A stretch of DNA of 52,440 nt from Treponema sp. (GCA_031267675.1 JAIRYT010000002.1:1-52440); one strand, 5' to 3'; shown: positions 1 to 8,701, counted from the first letter of the stretch. A program made the numbers and translations. Notes: generated from the letters alone by a model not told the origin.

Positions 1-1
1 G

Positions 2-106
2 GATTGGAATATTCAAGGCCGCGGTTTCAAGTGGACAAAGAAACCGGAAGAAATCCTTACAAAAATTCAGAAAGCCCGCGAAGGAACTATTATGCAGAAT
101 GTATAA
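2..106 (+). pseudogene. C-terminal fragment of an IS630-like transposase
   Basis: An open frame enters from the left edge and stops at a TAA at 104-106. It encodes about 34 residues, with GRGFKWTKKPEEILTKI in the middle. The spacing of F-x-W-T-K and EIL-x-K-I matches the extreme C-terminus of IS630/Tc1-type transposases, where a tryptophan-containing strand precedes a final helix. Only the tail is visible, so it may belong to an intact element outside the window or be a remnant. Family assignment rests on a short motif and is tentative. Confidence 0.4.
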
Positions 107-113
107 GACAGAA

Positions 114-309
114 CACTAGAAAATGTACGATCTCCCTCAGTCCCTATTTCTACAAATTTTATCTCATACCGTTTTGCTATCTCTTCACATGTTTCCCGTA
201 GCGTTTTGTCCACTGCTTGACTAATTACTACCCGTCGATACTTTGCGGGACACACTATATGATATAGCAATACTGACACATTATGTGATTTATGTAGAAA
301 TTCACTCAT
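114..309 (-). pseudogene. IS200/IS605-type TnpA (Y1 transposase), broken
   Basis: Reading from 309, the protein starts MSEFLHKSHNVSVLLYHI and continues with AKYRRVVI and EIGTEGD. This is the N-terminal pattern of the small HUH/Y1 TnpA transposases that move single-stranded IS200/IS605 elements. After GTEGD (about 130) the frame is wrong. A one-base shift restores VHFLV, the expected continuation containing the second part of the HUH motif, and a stop follows shortly. The catalytic tyrosine region is absent. The gene is therefore frameshifted and 3'-truncated, probably cut off by the IS630-like sequence ending at 106. The element's left-end hairpin lies 36 bp upstream of the start. Confidence 0.75.
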
Positions 310-344
310 TTCTTAATCTTAGCTTATTTTAGTTGTCTTTTTAA

Positions 345-374
345 CCGCCCCAAGGGGCGGGGAATTAAACCCCA
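345..374. repeat. IS200-type left-end hairpin
   Basis: A perfect 7-bp inverted repeat, CCGCCCC-AA-GGGGCGG (345-360), is followed by GGGG-aattaaa-CCCC. Its position just upstream of a TnpA start, and its tiny loop, fit the subterminal DNA hairpin that TnpA binds as single strand at the left end of IS200/IS605 elements. A similar core (CCCCTTGGGGCGG) recurs at the far right of the window near 52024. Confidence 0.55.
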
Positions 375-379
375 AGAGA

Positions 380-895
380 TTAAAAAATATTATCTAAACT
401 TACTTTTACCTCATAATCTTCCGTACAAAAACCTTCTGGAATTTGATTGTGTATCAACTTTTCCACGCTAACAGATGGAAATGGCAATATTACATTATAA
501 CGAATCAATAAAGTTCTACTGCCCTCTGGTATCATATAACTATATGAACTTCTCAAATCATTCCACACTATATGTCTCACACCATCTGTATTGATTGGAA
601 CCCAAGTCATCGTAATATAAAAACTTGATTCATTTTTTCCTGCTCTTCGAGTTTCCATTTTAGGAATAAACTCTCTTAAGATACCGTCCGACTGTGGAAA
701 TATTAGTTCCCCATCAACTAATATTTCTATTATATTGATTGCAAGTGTTGTATCGTCAGCAAATACCCTGGGAAGTCTTTCATTAAACTGATATGGCAAA
801 CTTAATTCATACATATTTTGCGCGCCAAGCAGACTTCGCCCCATCATCATTAGCAAACCAGTCACTAAAATTATATAAATTTTATTCGCTCTCAT
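380..895 (-). CDS. exported protein of unknown function
   Basis: The gene encodes 171 residues. The N-terminus has two basic residues, then a hydrophobic stretch (about residues 6-24, IYIILVTGLLMMMG) ending in LLGAQ, a good signal peptidase I site, so export is likely. The mature part is rich in beta-type patterns and has no motif I recognise. A GAGAGG ribosome-binding site stands 6-8 nt before the ATG. The gene is clearly more AT-rich than those after 3 kb and lies beside transposon debris, which suggests acquisition or relaxed selection. No operon partner is evident, because 270 bp separate it from the next gene. Function unknown. Confidence 0.6.
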   Translation of the reverse strand: MRANKIYIILVTGLLMMMGRSLLGAQNMYELSLPYQFNERLPRVFADDTTLAINIIEILVDGELIFPQSDGILREFIPKMETRRAGKNESSFYITMTWVPINTDGVRHIVWNDLRSSYSYMIPEGSRTLLIRYNVILPFPSVSVEKLIHNQIPEGFCTEDYEVKVSLDNIF

Positions 896-1020
896 AAGAA
901 CCTCTCAATACCCTGCCACCCAAAAGTAACGGAGTGTAATGCATTAAATTTCAATTCTACCGCTTCTTGAGCATTTGACATCTCCTTCGAATCCTCTGTT
1001 ATTCCCCACGTGGTACACAT

Positions 1021-1058
1021 ACAGGTCCGCATAACCGAACCCCCGGGGGGTTACCTGT
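1021..1058. repeat. imperfect inverted repeat in the 896-1165 gap
   Basis: ACAGGT (1021-1026) pairs with ACCTGT (1053-1058), enclosing AACCCCC/GGGGGTT, itself nearly palindromic. The 270-bp gap between the exported protein and the TPR lipoproteins holds no other convincing feature. It could be a terminator-like or mobile-element relic. No U-tract follows, so I do not call it a terminator. Confidence 0.35.
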
Positions 1059-1165
1059 TTTCTACCTCCACATCACATTCCTTGACGGCTTTCTGTCAAA
1101 AAAATTTTCCGTCATCGGTTTTTTCGCCGATTTCCTAATAAGTTGACACTATGGGCGCGGTTCCG

Positions 1166-1825
1166 TTATTTTTCGCCGGGGCCGGGCAGTATCCCCAGCT
1201 TTTGATAAACATATCGCCGGTCGTTCAGCGTTTCGGCATTATCCGGTTCGATGGCAAGAATCGCGTTTAAATCGGCGAGCGCTTCTTCATACTTTCCCAA
1301 TTCATAACAAACCGCCGCCCTGTTTTGGCGCAGCTCTATATAATCATCGTTTAATTCCAGCACCTTGTTATAATCGGCAAGCGCGCTTTCGTATCGTTTC
1401 ATCATATAAAGGGTGTTCCCCCGGTAAAAATACATTTTTGAATTTGACGGGTCCAATTTTAGCGCCTGATGAAAGTTAATAAAGGCCTCTTCGTAGTCGT
1501 CCAAATCGTAATATACTTCGCCGCGGCGAATAAACGCGTCAACATACTTGCTGTCCAAAAGAAGCGCGTTGGAATAGCAAAGAATCGCTTCTTTATATTT
1601 TTTTAACGCATGGTACGCGTAACCCAAACTGCAAAAATCTTCCGCAGACGCGTTCTCTATATACGCATCCAGCCATGCGTTTGCGGCTTCCAGATCAAGT
1701 TCGCTAAAACCTTTTACCCCGTTTACCGTTTGGTCCGTTGCACCACTGTTTTTTTGGACATGAACTGTAGACGCACATCCAAACAATAAAACAGAACAGG
1801 CGACTAAAAGCATTCTTCGTAACAT
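1166..1825 (-). CDS. TPR-repeat lipoprotein (second of a tandem pair)
   Basis: The protein has 219 residues. The start MLRRMLLVACSVLLFGCAS is a lipoprotein signal with lipobox LFGC, so Cys17 should be lipidated and the protein anchored in an envelope membrane. From about residue 60 it is a run of tetratricopeptide repeats (alternating A/G/Y/A/F/A patterns with PDN- or PSN-type turns), which normally serve as protein-binding scaffolds. The upstream gene (1827-2792) has an almost identical signal peptide and similar last repeats, so the two arose by duplication. Only one base separates them, and AAGGAAC precedes the ATG, so they are co-transcribed. This copy has fewer repeats. Binding partner unknown. 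Confidence 0.85.
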   Translation of the reverse strand: MLRRMLLVACSVLLFGCASTVHVQKNSGATDQTVNGVKGFSELDLEAANAWLDAYIENASAEDFCSLGYAYHALKKYKEAILCYSNALLLDSKYVDAFIRRGEVYYDLDDYEEAFINFHQALKLDPSNSKMYFYRGNTLYMMKRYESALADYNKVLELNDDYIELRQNRAAVCYELGKYEEALADLNAILAIEPDNAETLNDRRYVYQKLGILPGPGEK

Positions 1826-1826
1826 A

Positions 1827-2792
1827 TCAGTTCCTTAGTTTTTGATACAGAGTCTGCTTACCACTCAAAGCGTTGGCATCATTTGGATCAATAGCAAGGA
1901 TTACATTAAAATCAGCAAGCGCTTCTTCATATCTTCCCAATCGGTAATAAACCACTGCCCGATTTCGATGTGCGTTTATATGGCTGGCATTTAATTCTAT
2001 CGCTTTGCTATAATCAAGAAGCGCGTCCGAATACTTTTCCATCATATGGTTAACATTTGCACGCCCAACATAAGGCTCGGGATTTGCCGGATCAATTTGT
2101 ATTGCCCGGTGGTAATTAACAAAAGCATCCCCGTATTTTTTTAAATCATAATATACTTCACCACGTTGTATATACGCATCAGCATAATCGCTTTTAAGAC
2201 TGATTGCTTTGTCTAGATAACCAAGCGCTTCCGTGTATTCCCCCAATTTATGATATAACGACCCTAAATTGTAATACACGTTAGGAAATGAAGGATTTAA
2301 TGAGATCGCTTTCATATAATCGGCTACGGCTTCATCATATTCTCCAAAATCAGCATGCAGTGTCCCCCTGCCGCTATATGCCTCATAGTAAGTTGCATCA
2401 TTTTTTATTGCCCGATCATAGTCAACCATTGCTTCATCTCGATTTCCAATTAGACTATTAAGAACGCCTCGATAACCGTATGCTTCCGCTCTATCTGGGG
2501 CTAATTCAATCGCCGTAGTAAAATCATTATACGCTTCGGCGTGCCTTTTCAATTCGGCGTAAATAATTCCCCTTTGATTATAGGAATCTATATCGTTATT
2601 GTTTCGCTCGATCCTGTTCGTATAAATAATCAGCTCGCTCAAGAGATCAAGTTCGCTATTGCCGCTATCGCTTGATCTTTGCCGGGTCGCGGTATTACCC
2701 TGCGGGGCAACATTGCTTTTTTGGGCATGAACTGTAGACGCGCATCCAAACAACAAAGCCGCACAGGCCGCTAAAAATATTCGTCTTACCAT
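1827..2792 (-). CDS. TPR-repeat lipoprotein (first of a tandem pair)
   Basis: The protein has 321 residues. The lipoprotein signal MVRRIFLAACAALLFGCAS has lipobox LFGC with Cys17 as the lipid site, followed by a low-complexity Ser/Asn/Gln linker to about residue 48. Roughly seven TPR units fill residues 60-310, each with the Y-x-x-R-G / A-x-x-D-Y-x-x-A-I pattern and an N-P-S, D-P-A or D-P-N turn. AAGGAG lies just before the ATG. The length difference from its neighbour is explained by loss or gain of whole TPR units. Probably a periplasm-facing scaffold; the partner is not indicated by the context. Confidence 0.85.
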   Translation of the reverse strand: MVRRIFLAACAALLFGCASTVHAQKSNVAPQGNTATRQRSSDSGNSELDLLSELIIYTNRIERNNNDIDSYNQRGIIYAELKRHAEAYNDFTTAIELAPDRAEAYGYRGVLNSLIGNRDEAMVDYDRAIKNDATYYEAYSGRGTLHADFGEYDEAVADYMKAISLNPSFPNVYYNLGSLYHKLGEYTEALGYLDKAISLKSDYADAYIQRGEVYYDLKKYGDAFVNYHRAIQIDPANPEPYVGRANVNHMMEKYSDALLDYSKAIELNASHINAHRNRAVVYYRLGRYEEALADFNVILAIDPNDANALSGKQTLYQKLRN

Positions 2793-2932
2793 ACTAATTC
2801 TCCTTCTGGAATTTTAGCAAGTTTCTGTTGTCATACCGGTAAGTCTTTTGGAGCTTTATGCTGTTTTACCTGCTTTGGTGTACACCCTGTTTCGCTTCTT
2901 GTCAAGGCGTTTAGATCGTTTCCGGCAGACTT

Positions 2933-2992
2933 CGCCAGCAAATAAATTCGCAAGTTGCGCGGCAACCTGGCGCGGATTAACCTTTAGGTCAC
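2933..2992. repeat. diverged single copy of the 67-bp palindromic repeat
   Basis: This stretch contains CGCCAGCAAATAAATTCGC, a Gly/Cys-rich middle, and GATTAACCTTTAGGTCA in the same order as the tandem units at 39234-39385, with about a dozen differences. It overlaps the last codons and stop of the tRNA-dihydrouridine synthase gene. The large copy at 39 kb likewise ends inside the last codons of a gene, so the element seems to sit at 3' ends. Confidence 0.7.
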
Positions 2993-3955
2993 TCCGTCAA
3001 TAATCGAAACATATTCGGCAATGGTTTGGGCATGAACAAGTTTGTCGCGCAGGGCCGCGCCTCCGGCGATACCCGGCAGGGCAGCGCTGCCTTTGGTGTA
3101 GGCGCAAAATTGTTTGCGCATTTCAAGACACGCCGCCCGCTCTCCAATGTCGGCGGCAAGCAGTTCAAGGTGGCGGAGTCCGGCTTTAAGCCGCGCGTGT
3201 TCCACGTCCGGGGGCGGATTTTCGTTAAAGATAAACGGGTTTCCCAACGCGCCCCGGGCAAACATGACGGCGGCACAGCCGGTGTTTTTTAACATGTCGC
3301 GGGCATCCTGCATGGTATAAAGATCGCCGGAACCGCAGACGGGAACGGCAAGGGCAGCAAGACTGGCTATGTGCGCCCATTCGCTTTTGCCGCCGTACGC
3401 CTGCGAGCGGGTTCGGGGGTGCAGAGTAACCATGGCCGCCCCCATATCGGCCGCGGCGCGCGCGCATTCGGCGTAAGTAAGAGAGGCGGCGTCCCAGCCG
3501 GAGCGCATTTTTACCGTTACCGGAACGCCGCCCAAAAACGCTTCGCTGGATTTTACCATCGCTTCCACTATGCGGGCCATTGCAGCGGGGTTTTTCATCA
3601 GGGCGGCCCCCGCGCCGTTTTTTACCACTTTGGGAACAGGGCATCCCGCGTTAAGGTCGACAAGATCCGGTTTAAGCGGGGCCAGAATGCGGACCGCGTT
3701 TCCAAGTGTTTCCGCCGACGAGCCAAACAGCTGGACAGCCAGAAATTTTTCCTGTATTCCCTTTCGCAAAAGCGGATGGACTGTTTCGGATACATACATT
3801 TCGGGATTTCGTACGATTGCTTCCGCGGAAACCAGTTCGGTAAAACAAAGGCTTGCCCCCTGTTCGGCGCAAAGGCTCCTAAAGGCCCGGTCGGTGTATC
3901 CCGCCACCGGGGCAAGAAAACGGTTCCTGGAAAGGGAAAGCGGGCCAATGTTCAC
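2984..3955 (-). CDS. dus: tRNA-dihydrouridine synthase (DusB-like)
   Basis: The protein has 323 residues, normal for the family. This FMN enzyme reduces specific uridines in the tRNA D-loop using NADPH. Visible signatures are the FMN-barrel start FLAPVAGYTDRAFR, the catalytic segment LNAGCPVPKV with its Cys near residue 105, KMRSGW, the HPRTR strand, and ARGALGNPFIF near the phosphate-binding end. The usual GNGD before the last helices reads GSGD here. The start is a GTG directly before AACATTGGC, 11 bp behind the tatD-like gene, and there is no clear Shine-Dalgarno sequence, so translation may be coupled. The stop lies inside the palindromic repeat at 2933-2992. Confidence 0.9.
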   Translation of the reverse strand: MNIGPLSLSRNRFLAPVAGYTDRAFRSLCAEQGASLCFTELVSAEAIVRNPEMYVSETVHPLLRKGIQEKFLAVQLFGSSAETLGNAVRILAPLKPDLVDLNAGCPVPKVVKNGAGAALMKNPAAMARIVEAMVKSSEAFLGGVPVTVKMRSGWDAASLTYAECARAAADMGAAMVTLHPRTRSQAYGGKSEWAHIASLAALAVPVCGSGDLYTMQDARDMLKNTGCAAVMFARGALGNPFIFNENPPPDVEHARLKAGLRHLELLAADIGERAACLEMRKQFCAYTKGSAALPGIAGGAALRDKLVHAQTIAEYVSIIDGVT

Positions 3956-3966
3956 CGGTTAAGAGC

Positions 3967-4743
3967 TTAGTCGCTTGAGAGCCCAAAGAAGGTGTTTGAA
4001 TTTTCCCAAAGCTGCTCGCACATTTCTTCTTCTTCCACGTCAAGCAAATCCGCCATAAAGTGCGCCGTCATGGGAAGGTACTTTGGCATATTGCGTTTAC
4101 CCCTAAATTCAGCCGGCACCATAAAAGGGCTTTCCGATTCAATAAGAATACGGTCCGCCGGCAGTACATCCAGGGTTTCATGAAGATTTCGCGCGTTCCG
4201 GTAGGTCAAATTCCCCGCAAACGAAAAGTACAGATTCAGTTCCAGGGCCTTTCGCGCATATTCAGCATCCTCCGAATAGCAGTGAAGAATTCCGCCCCTA
4301 GACGGAAGCCGGTCGCGCAGAATATCAAGCACATCGTGCCCCGCATCGCGGTTATGAATGATCACCGGCATATCAAGCTTGTTGGCAAGATCAAGCTGGC
4401 TTATAAAAAGTTCAATTTGGGAATTTTTGTCGCCGAATTTACGGTAATAATCAAGGCCGATCTCCCCTATGGCGACAACGCGGGGCAGTTTAAGGCTCTG
4501 TTCAATAATCTGCGCCCAGTCCCTGCCGGGATTTTGCACCTCCGAGGGGCTTACCCCGACGGCGTGGTACACATTTGGCGATGATTTAAGGTTATCGTAC
4601 ACCGACTTAAAGTCATGAAGGCTGTTGCAGATAGACACCAGGCGGTTCACCTGGACCTGCCGGGCTTCCTGAATAACTATGAGCTGCTCAATAGGATCTT
4701 CCACAATAAGTCCTACATGGGCATGAGTATCGAAATACTGCAC
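3967..4743 (-). CDS. TatD-family metal-dependent hydrolase / DNase
   Basis: The protein has 258 residues. TatD enzymes are TIM-barrel metallohydrolases with 3'-5' exonuclease activity on DNA, implicated in repair and RNA quality control. Metal-site signatures are all present: DTHAHVG at the N-terminus, GEIGLDYYR in the middle, IHNRDA, HCYSEDA, and ESESPFM near residue 205. The start is a GTG (4743), since no ATG lies upstream in frame. It is followed 11 bp later by the dihydrouridine synthase gene, suggesting a two-gene unit. The family often sits beside metG or RNA-modification genes; the exact substrate here is unknown. Confidence 0.88.
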   Translation of the reverse strand: MQYFDTHAHVGLIVEDPIEQLIVIQEARQVQVNRLVSICNSLHDFKSVYDNLKSSPNVYHAVGVSPSEVQNPGRDWAQIIEQSLKLPRVVAIGEIGLDYYRKFGDKNSQIELFISQLDLANKLDMPVIIHNRDAGHDVLDILRDRLPSRGGILHCYSEDAEYARKALELNLYFSFAGNLTYRNARNLHETLDVLPADRILIESESPFMVPAEFRGKRNMPKYLPMTAHFMADLLDVEEEEMCEQLWENSNTFFGLSSD

Positions 4744-5002
4744 GATTTAATGTCCAAAAAAGGTCTAGAGATAAGATTTTTTTCCAAACTGGATACCCTT
4801 ATTCTAGTACAAAAAGAATGTTTCGTCAAGAAAAAGGGCTCATAAAGGCAAAAAATAGCCAAAATGAGGCAAAAAACCGCTTGTATAACAGCCAGCAGAG
4901 GTATTTGTTGCCCTAAGAGTGCGTATGTTTATCATAATCAGCTATTTTTCTTTCTTTTAACCCCTGTATACCCGTAAAATGGCATTCAGGGAGGATCTAA
5001 AA

Positions 5003-5698
5003 ATGATTAGCATCGTGTTGGCAGACAGCCAGTTTGTTTCTCTGAGCCAGCTGGTTCACAATGTATCGGCGGCGGGTGATTTTTCTGTACTGGGACAGGC
5101 AAAGGACGGCTACGAGCTGCTTAGGCTGGTAGAAAAATTCAAGCCCGATATTGTCCTGCTCGATTACAACCTGTTGTTCTTTAACTGTTTTCGGGCGGTG
5201 TCGGTTCTTAAACGCTGTTCCCCGGAAACCGGAGTCATTATCCTGACCGACGGAGAAAAGCGAAAAATGGAATACATTTTTTACCATCGAATCGCCGGAT
5301 ATATTTCGCGCGACTGCAACAACGGCCTGCTTTATAACGCCATACGAACCGTGTATTACGGCGGCTGGCTTATCAGCCCGCATCTGGCGGAATCGAACGA
5401 CGCCGTACCGGTCGAGGACGAAACAATGGAATATTCCGTATCACGGACCGAACTGGAGATTATGGGCCGCGTGGCCCAGGGTTGTTCCACACGGGAAATC
5501 GCGGATCACCTTTTGCTTTCGGTTGGCACCATTCGCAATTATATCTCCGCGATACTCCAAAAAATCGGCCTTAAGGATCGTACTCAAATGGCAATATTCG
5601 CCCTTCAACATGGTCTGGGAGGATATAAGGATGAATTAAAAGGCCGTCCTTTGGCTGTAAATTCCGCTCTGCCGCTAAATTCACCCCGGCTCTATTGA
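5003..5698 (+). CDS. NarL/FixJ-family response regulator
   Basis: The protein has 231 residues. It has an N-terminal receiver domain (about 1-120; acceptor Asp in VLLDYN near residue 52) and a C-terminal LuxR-type helix-turn-helix (about 150-205; SRTELEIMGRVAQGCSTREI, then TIRNYISAI). The longer frame starting at 4979 is rejected because GGGAGG at 4989-4994 sits 8 nt before the ATG at 5003, and the receiver domain begins right there. No histidine kinase is nearby. The gene is 51 bp upstream of xylB in the same direction and probably shares its transcript, so it may regulate pentose use. The divergent gap 4744-5002 must hold its promoter, but I see no strong one. Confidence 0.85.
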   Translation: MISIVLADSQFVSLSQLVHNVSAAGDFSVLGQAKDGYELLRLVEKFKPDIVLLDYNLLFFNCFRAVSVLKRCSPETGVIILTDGEKRKMEYIFYHRIAGYISRDCNNGLLYNAIRTVYYGGWLISPHLAESNDAVPVEDETMEYSVSRTELEIMGRVAQGCSTREIADHLLLSVGTIRNYISAILQKIGLKDRTQMAIFALQHGLGGYKDELKGRPLAVNSALPLNSPRLY

Positions 5699-5749
5699 CC
5701 AAAACAGCCAAGGAGGGACACAATATCCCAGACGGACAAGGGGGATGCG

Positions 5750-7237
5750 ATGAAGACTGTCTGTGGTATTGATTTGGGAACGCAAAGCTGCAAGGTGGTT
5801 CTTTACGATTACGAAACAAAAAAAATAACCGCGTCGTCCCAAAAGGCGGTCGAACTTATCGCCGCAAATGACGGAACACGCGAACAAAAGGCCGAATGGT
5901 ACCAGGACGCGCTTAAAGCCTGTTTTGACGCTTTGCCCGCCGATGAAAAAAAAACAGCCGCCGCGGTCGGCGTATCGGGGCATCAGCATGGCTTTGTTCC
6001 GCTGGATAACGGGGGCAGGCCGCTCTACAACGTAAAACTGTGGTGCGACACTTCTACGGTCGCCGAGTGCGGCGACATTACCAAGGCGGCCGGGGGCGAG
6101 GCCCAGATTATCGCGCGCGCGGGCCTGCCTATGCGGGTTGGTTATACCGCGCCCAAGGTGCTTTGGCTTAAAAAACATAAACCGGAAGCGTTCAGCGAGC
6201 TTGCCCACATTCTTCTTCCCCATGATTATATTAATTTTCTGTTGACCGGCGAATACGCGGCGGAATACGGCGACGCTTCGGGAACAGGTCTTTTTGACGT
6301 ACGCGCGCGCGAATGGTCCGCCTGGGCGTGCGGCCTGATTGACGAAAAAGTACGTTCCTGTCTGCCGCGCCTTGTCGCCCCCGGCGCGGAAGCCGGTACG
6401 GTGTCCGCGGAAGCCGCCGCCCGGTACGGTATCAGCGCCGGTATTCCTGTCGCGGCGGGCGGCGGGGACAACATGATGGGCGCGGTTGGCACGGGCACGG
6501 TAAAAGACGGCTTCCTTACGATGAGTTTGGGCACCTCGGGAACGCTCTATGGCTATTCGGACAAGCCGGTAATTGATCCCAGCGGCAACCTTGCCGCGTT
6601 TTGTTCCAGTACCGGCGGGTGGCTTCCCCTGCTCTGTACGATGAATTGTACGGTGGCCAGCGAAGAATTTCGCGGGCTTTTTGGACTTGATGTACAGGCG
6701 TTTGACAAGCTTGCGGAAAAAGCGCCCGCCGGTTCCGACGGCGTCGTACTTTTGCCGTTCTTTAACGGCGAGCGTACTCCCAATCTTCCCAATGGAAAAG
6801 CCAGCGTCAACGGCATAAGCTCCGCCAACTTTAAAAAAGAAAACATTGCCCGCGCCGCGCTGGAGTCGGCAATTTTTGGCATGAGAATAGGCATGGAAGG
6901 TTTTGAAAAACTCGGCTTTAGCGCAAAAGAAATCAGGCTTATCGGCGGCGGCGCAAAAAGCCCCCTTTGGCAGCGCATCGCCGCCAATGTGTTAAAGGTT
7001 CCGGTGCGCGTGCCTTCCGCCGCGGAAGCGGCGGCAATGGGCGGCGCGATACAGGCGCTGTGGTGCCTTGCCTCATCCAGCGCCGGGCCCGGCAAAAACA
7101 TCGGCAGCCTGGTGGATCAGCATGTAGTGCTGGAAGGCGCGCTGATCGAACCGGACCCAAAAACCGCACAGGCCTATGACGAAGCGTACGGCGTTTATTC
7201 GCGGTATTTAGAGGCGTTAAGCCCCTTGTATAAATAG
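5750..7237 (+). CDS. xylB: xylulokinase
   Basis: The protein has 495 residues, the family's normal size. It phosphorylates D-xylulose with ATP to xylulose 5-phosphate in the cytoplasm, the step after XylA. FGGY-kinase signatures include GIDLGTQSCKVVLYD at the N-terminus (phosphate-1 loop), SGHQHG, LGTSGTLYG (phosphate-2), and RLIGGGAKSPLWQ (adenosine region). A G-rich ribosome-binding site (AAGGGGG) precedes the ATG. It lies between a response regulator and xylA, all on the plus strand, giving a xylose catabolic operon. The FGGY family also includes glycerol and ribulokinases, but pairing with xylA makes xylulokinase the best call. Confidence 0.93.
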   Translation: MKTVCGIDLGTQSCKVVLYDYETKKITASSQKAVELIAANDGTREQKAEWYQDALKACFDALPADEKKTAAAVGVSGHQHGFVPLDNGGRPLYNVKLWCDTSTVAECGDITKAAGGEAQIIARAGLPMRVGYTAPKVLWLKKHKPEAFSELAHILLPHDYINFLLTGEYAAEYGDASGTGLFDVRAREWSAWACGLIDEKVRSCLPRLVAPGAEAGTVSAEAAARYGISAGIPVAAGGGDNMMGAVGTGTVKDGFLTMSLGTSGTLYGYSDKPVIDPSGNLAAFCSSTGGWLPLLCTMNCTVASEEFRGLFGLDVQAFDKLAEKAPAGSDGVVLLPFFNGERTPNLPNGKASVNGISSANFKKENIARAALESAIFGMRIGMEGFEKLGFSAKEIRLIGGGAKSPLWQRIAANVLKVPVRVPSAAEAAAMGGAIQALWCLASSSAGPGKNIGSLVDQHVVLEGALIEPDPKTAQAYDEAYGVYSRYLEALSPLYK

Positions 7238-7308
7238 AACGGCCGGCGAATTCCGGCGCGGATCAAAAATACTCCGCTTTGCGGAAACAAACTTATTTGG
7301 AGGATCAT

Positions 7309-8655
7309 ATGGCAGACTATTATGTTGGAGAAAAAGAGTACTATCCCAAAATCAGGAAAATAAAGTACGAAGGGCCCAAAAGCGACAATCCGCTGGCGTT
7401 CAAATACTATGATCCTGAAAAAATCGTGGGCAAAAAAAAGATGAAAGATCATCTTCGTTTTGCGGTTGCCTACTGGCACAGTTTTTGCGCCGACGGCACC
7501 GATCCGTTTGGACAGGCGACCCACATTCATCCGTGGACAAGCGACGCCAAAACGCCAATGGAAGCGGCCGGACATAAACTTGACGCGGCGTTTGAATTTT
7601 TTACCAAATTGGGGGCGAATTTTTACTGTTTCCATGACCGCGACATCGCCCCCGAAGGCGAAACCCCCCAGGAAAGCGAAAAGAATTTATTTGAAATAGT
7701 AGGCAAGGCAAAAAAGCTGCAAAAAGCAAGCGGAGTAAAACTGCTCTGGGGAACGGCGAATCTGTTTAGCAATCCCCGCTACATGAACGGCGCGGCGAGT
7801 AATCCCGAGTTTGGCGTATTGGCAGCCGCCGCCAACCAGGTAAAAAGCGCCATTGACGCGACCATCGAACTGGGCGGTCAGGGATATACATTCTGGGGCG
7901 GCCGCGAAGGCTACATGAGCCTGTTAAATACCGATTTAAAGCGCGAAAAAGATCACCTGGGACGCTTTTTTGCCCTTGCCCGCGACTACGCGCGCAAGCA
8001 GGGTTTTAAGGGGGTGTTCTATATCGAGCCAAAACCAATGGAGCCGACAAAACACCAGTACGATTATGATGTGGAAACGGTTGCCCTGTTCCTTAAAAAT
8101 TACGGGCTTGATAAAGATTTTAGAATGAACATTGAATCGAACCATGCCGAACTGGCCGGTCACGATTTTTTTCACGAACTGGAAACGGCGGCTTCGCTTG
8201 GTTTGTTTGGTTCGGTCGACGCCAACCGCGGCGATTTTATCAACGGCTGGGATACCGACCAGTTCCCCTGGAGCGTGTACGAAACCGCGCTGGCAATGTA
8301 CGCGATTTTGCGCGCCGGCGGCTTTACGACAGGCGGCCTAAACTTTGACGCAAAGATTAGGCGTAATTCCATTGATCCCGACGATCTTTTTATCGCCCAC
8401 ATTGGCGGCATGGATACCTTTGCCGTCGGCCTTGAAATCGCGAACCGGATCATCAAAGACGGCGTAATCCCCGGATTTGTAAAAAAACGTTACGCTTCGT
8501 ACAATTCCGGTGACGGCGCAAAGTTTGAAAAAGGCGAATTAACCTTTGAACAGGTTGCGAAACTGGGCGGCGAAAAATACGGACGCCTTGGTGTTACCTC
8601 GGGTAAACAGGAATACCTTGAAAACGTATTTAACAAGTATCTGCTCGGACTGTAA
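7309..8655 (+). CDS. xylA: xylose isomerase
   Basis: The protein has 448 residues. It interconverts D-xylose and D-xylulose using two divalent metals. Signatures are FCFHDRDIAPEG (catalytic His), TFWGGREGY, YIEPKPMEPTKHQYD, MNIESNHAELAGHD and SVDANRGD. The start at 7309 is chosen over the open frame from 7279 because GGAGG ends 6 nt before this ATG. It is the long (class II) type found in many anaerobes. XylB is immediately upstream (71 bp). A strong hairpin terminator follows at 8677, so xylA is the last gene of the unit. No xylose transporter is in view. Confidence 0.96.
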   Translation: MADYYVGEKEYYPKIRKIKYEGPKSDNPLAFKYYDPEKIVGKKKMKDHLRFAVAYWHSFCADGTDPFGQATHIHPWTSDAKTPMEAAGHKLDAAFEFFTKLGANFYCFHDRDIAPEGETPQESEKNLFEIVGKAKKLQKASGVKLLWGTANLFSNPRYMNGAASNPEFGVLAAAANQVKSAIDATIELGGQGYTFWGGREGYMSLLNTDLKREKDHLGRFFALARDYARKQGFKGVFYIEPKPMEPTKHQYDYDVETVALFLKNYGLDKDFRMNIESNHAELAGHDFFHELETAASLGLFGSVDANRGDFINGWDTDQFPWSVYETALAMYAILRAGGFTTGGLNFDAKIRRNSIDPDDLFIAHIGGMDTFAVGLEIANRIIKDGVIPGFVKKRYASYNSGDGAKFEKGELTFEQVAKLGGEKYGRLGVTSGKQEYLENVFNKYLLGL

Positions 8656-8676
8656 ACAATTTGCAAACAGTTTAAA

Positions 8677-8701
8677 AACCCCGCCTGTGCGGGGTTTTTT
8701 T
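8677..8701. terminator. bidirectional rho-independent terminator
   Basis: An 8-bp stem AACCCCGC/GCGGGGTT with a CTGT loop is followed by at least six T on the plus strand and preceded by a run of A, so it can work both ways. It ends xylA and overlaps the stop of the convergent response regulator gene at 8700. Confidence 0.92.

Noticed and set aside
1081-1135. Possible terminator after the TPR lipoproteins (ATCGG/CCGAT and TTGAC/GTCAA stems with T runs)
   Set aside because: Stems are only 5 bp and the T run does not directly follow a stem, so I could not support it.
3371-3970. Long plus-strand open frame opposite the dihydrouridine synthase gene
   Set aside because: It is a composition-driven shadow: the minus-strand protein has clear family motifs and this one has none.
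4800-4980. Promoter for the response regulator (TTGTTG near 4905 with TATCAT near 4930)
   Set aside because: Spacing is 19 nt and both boxes are weak; too uncertain to list.
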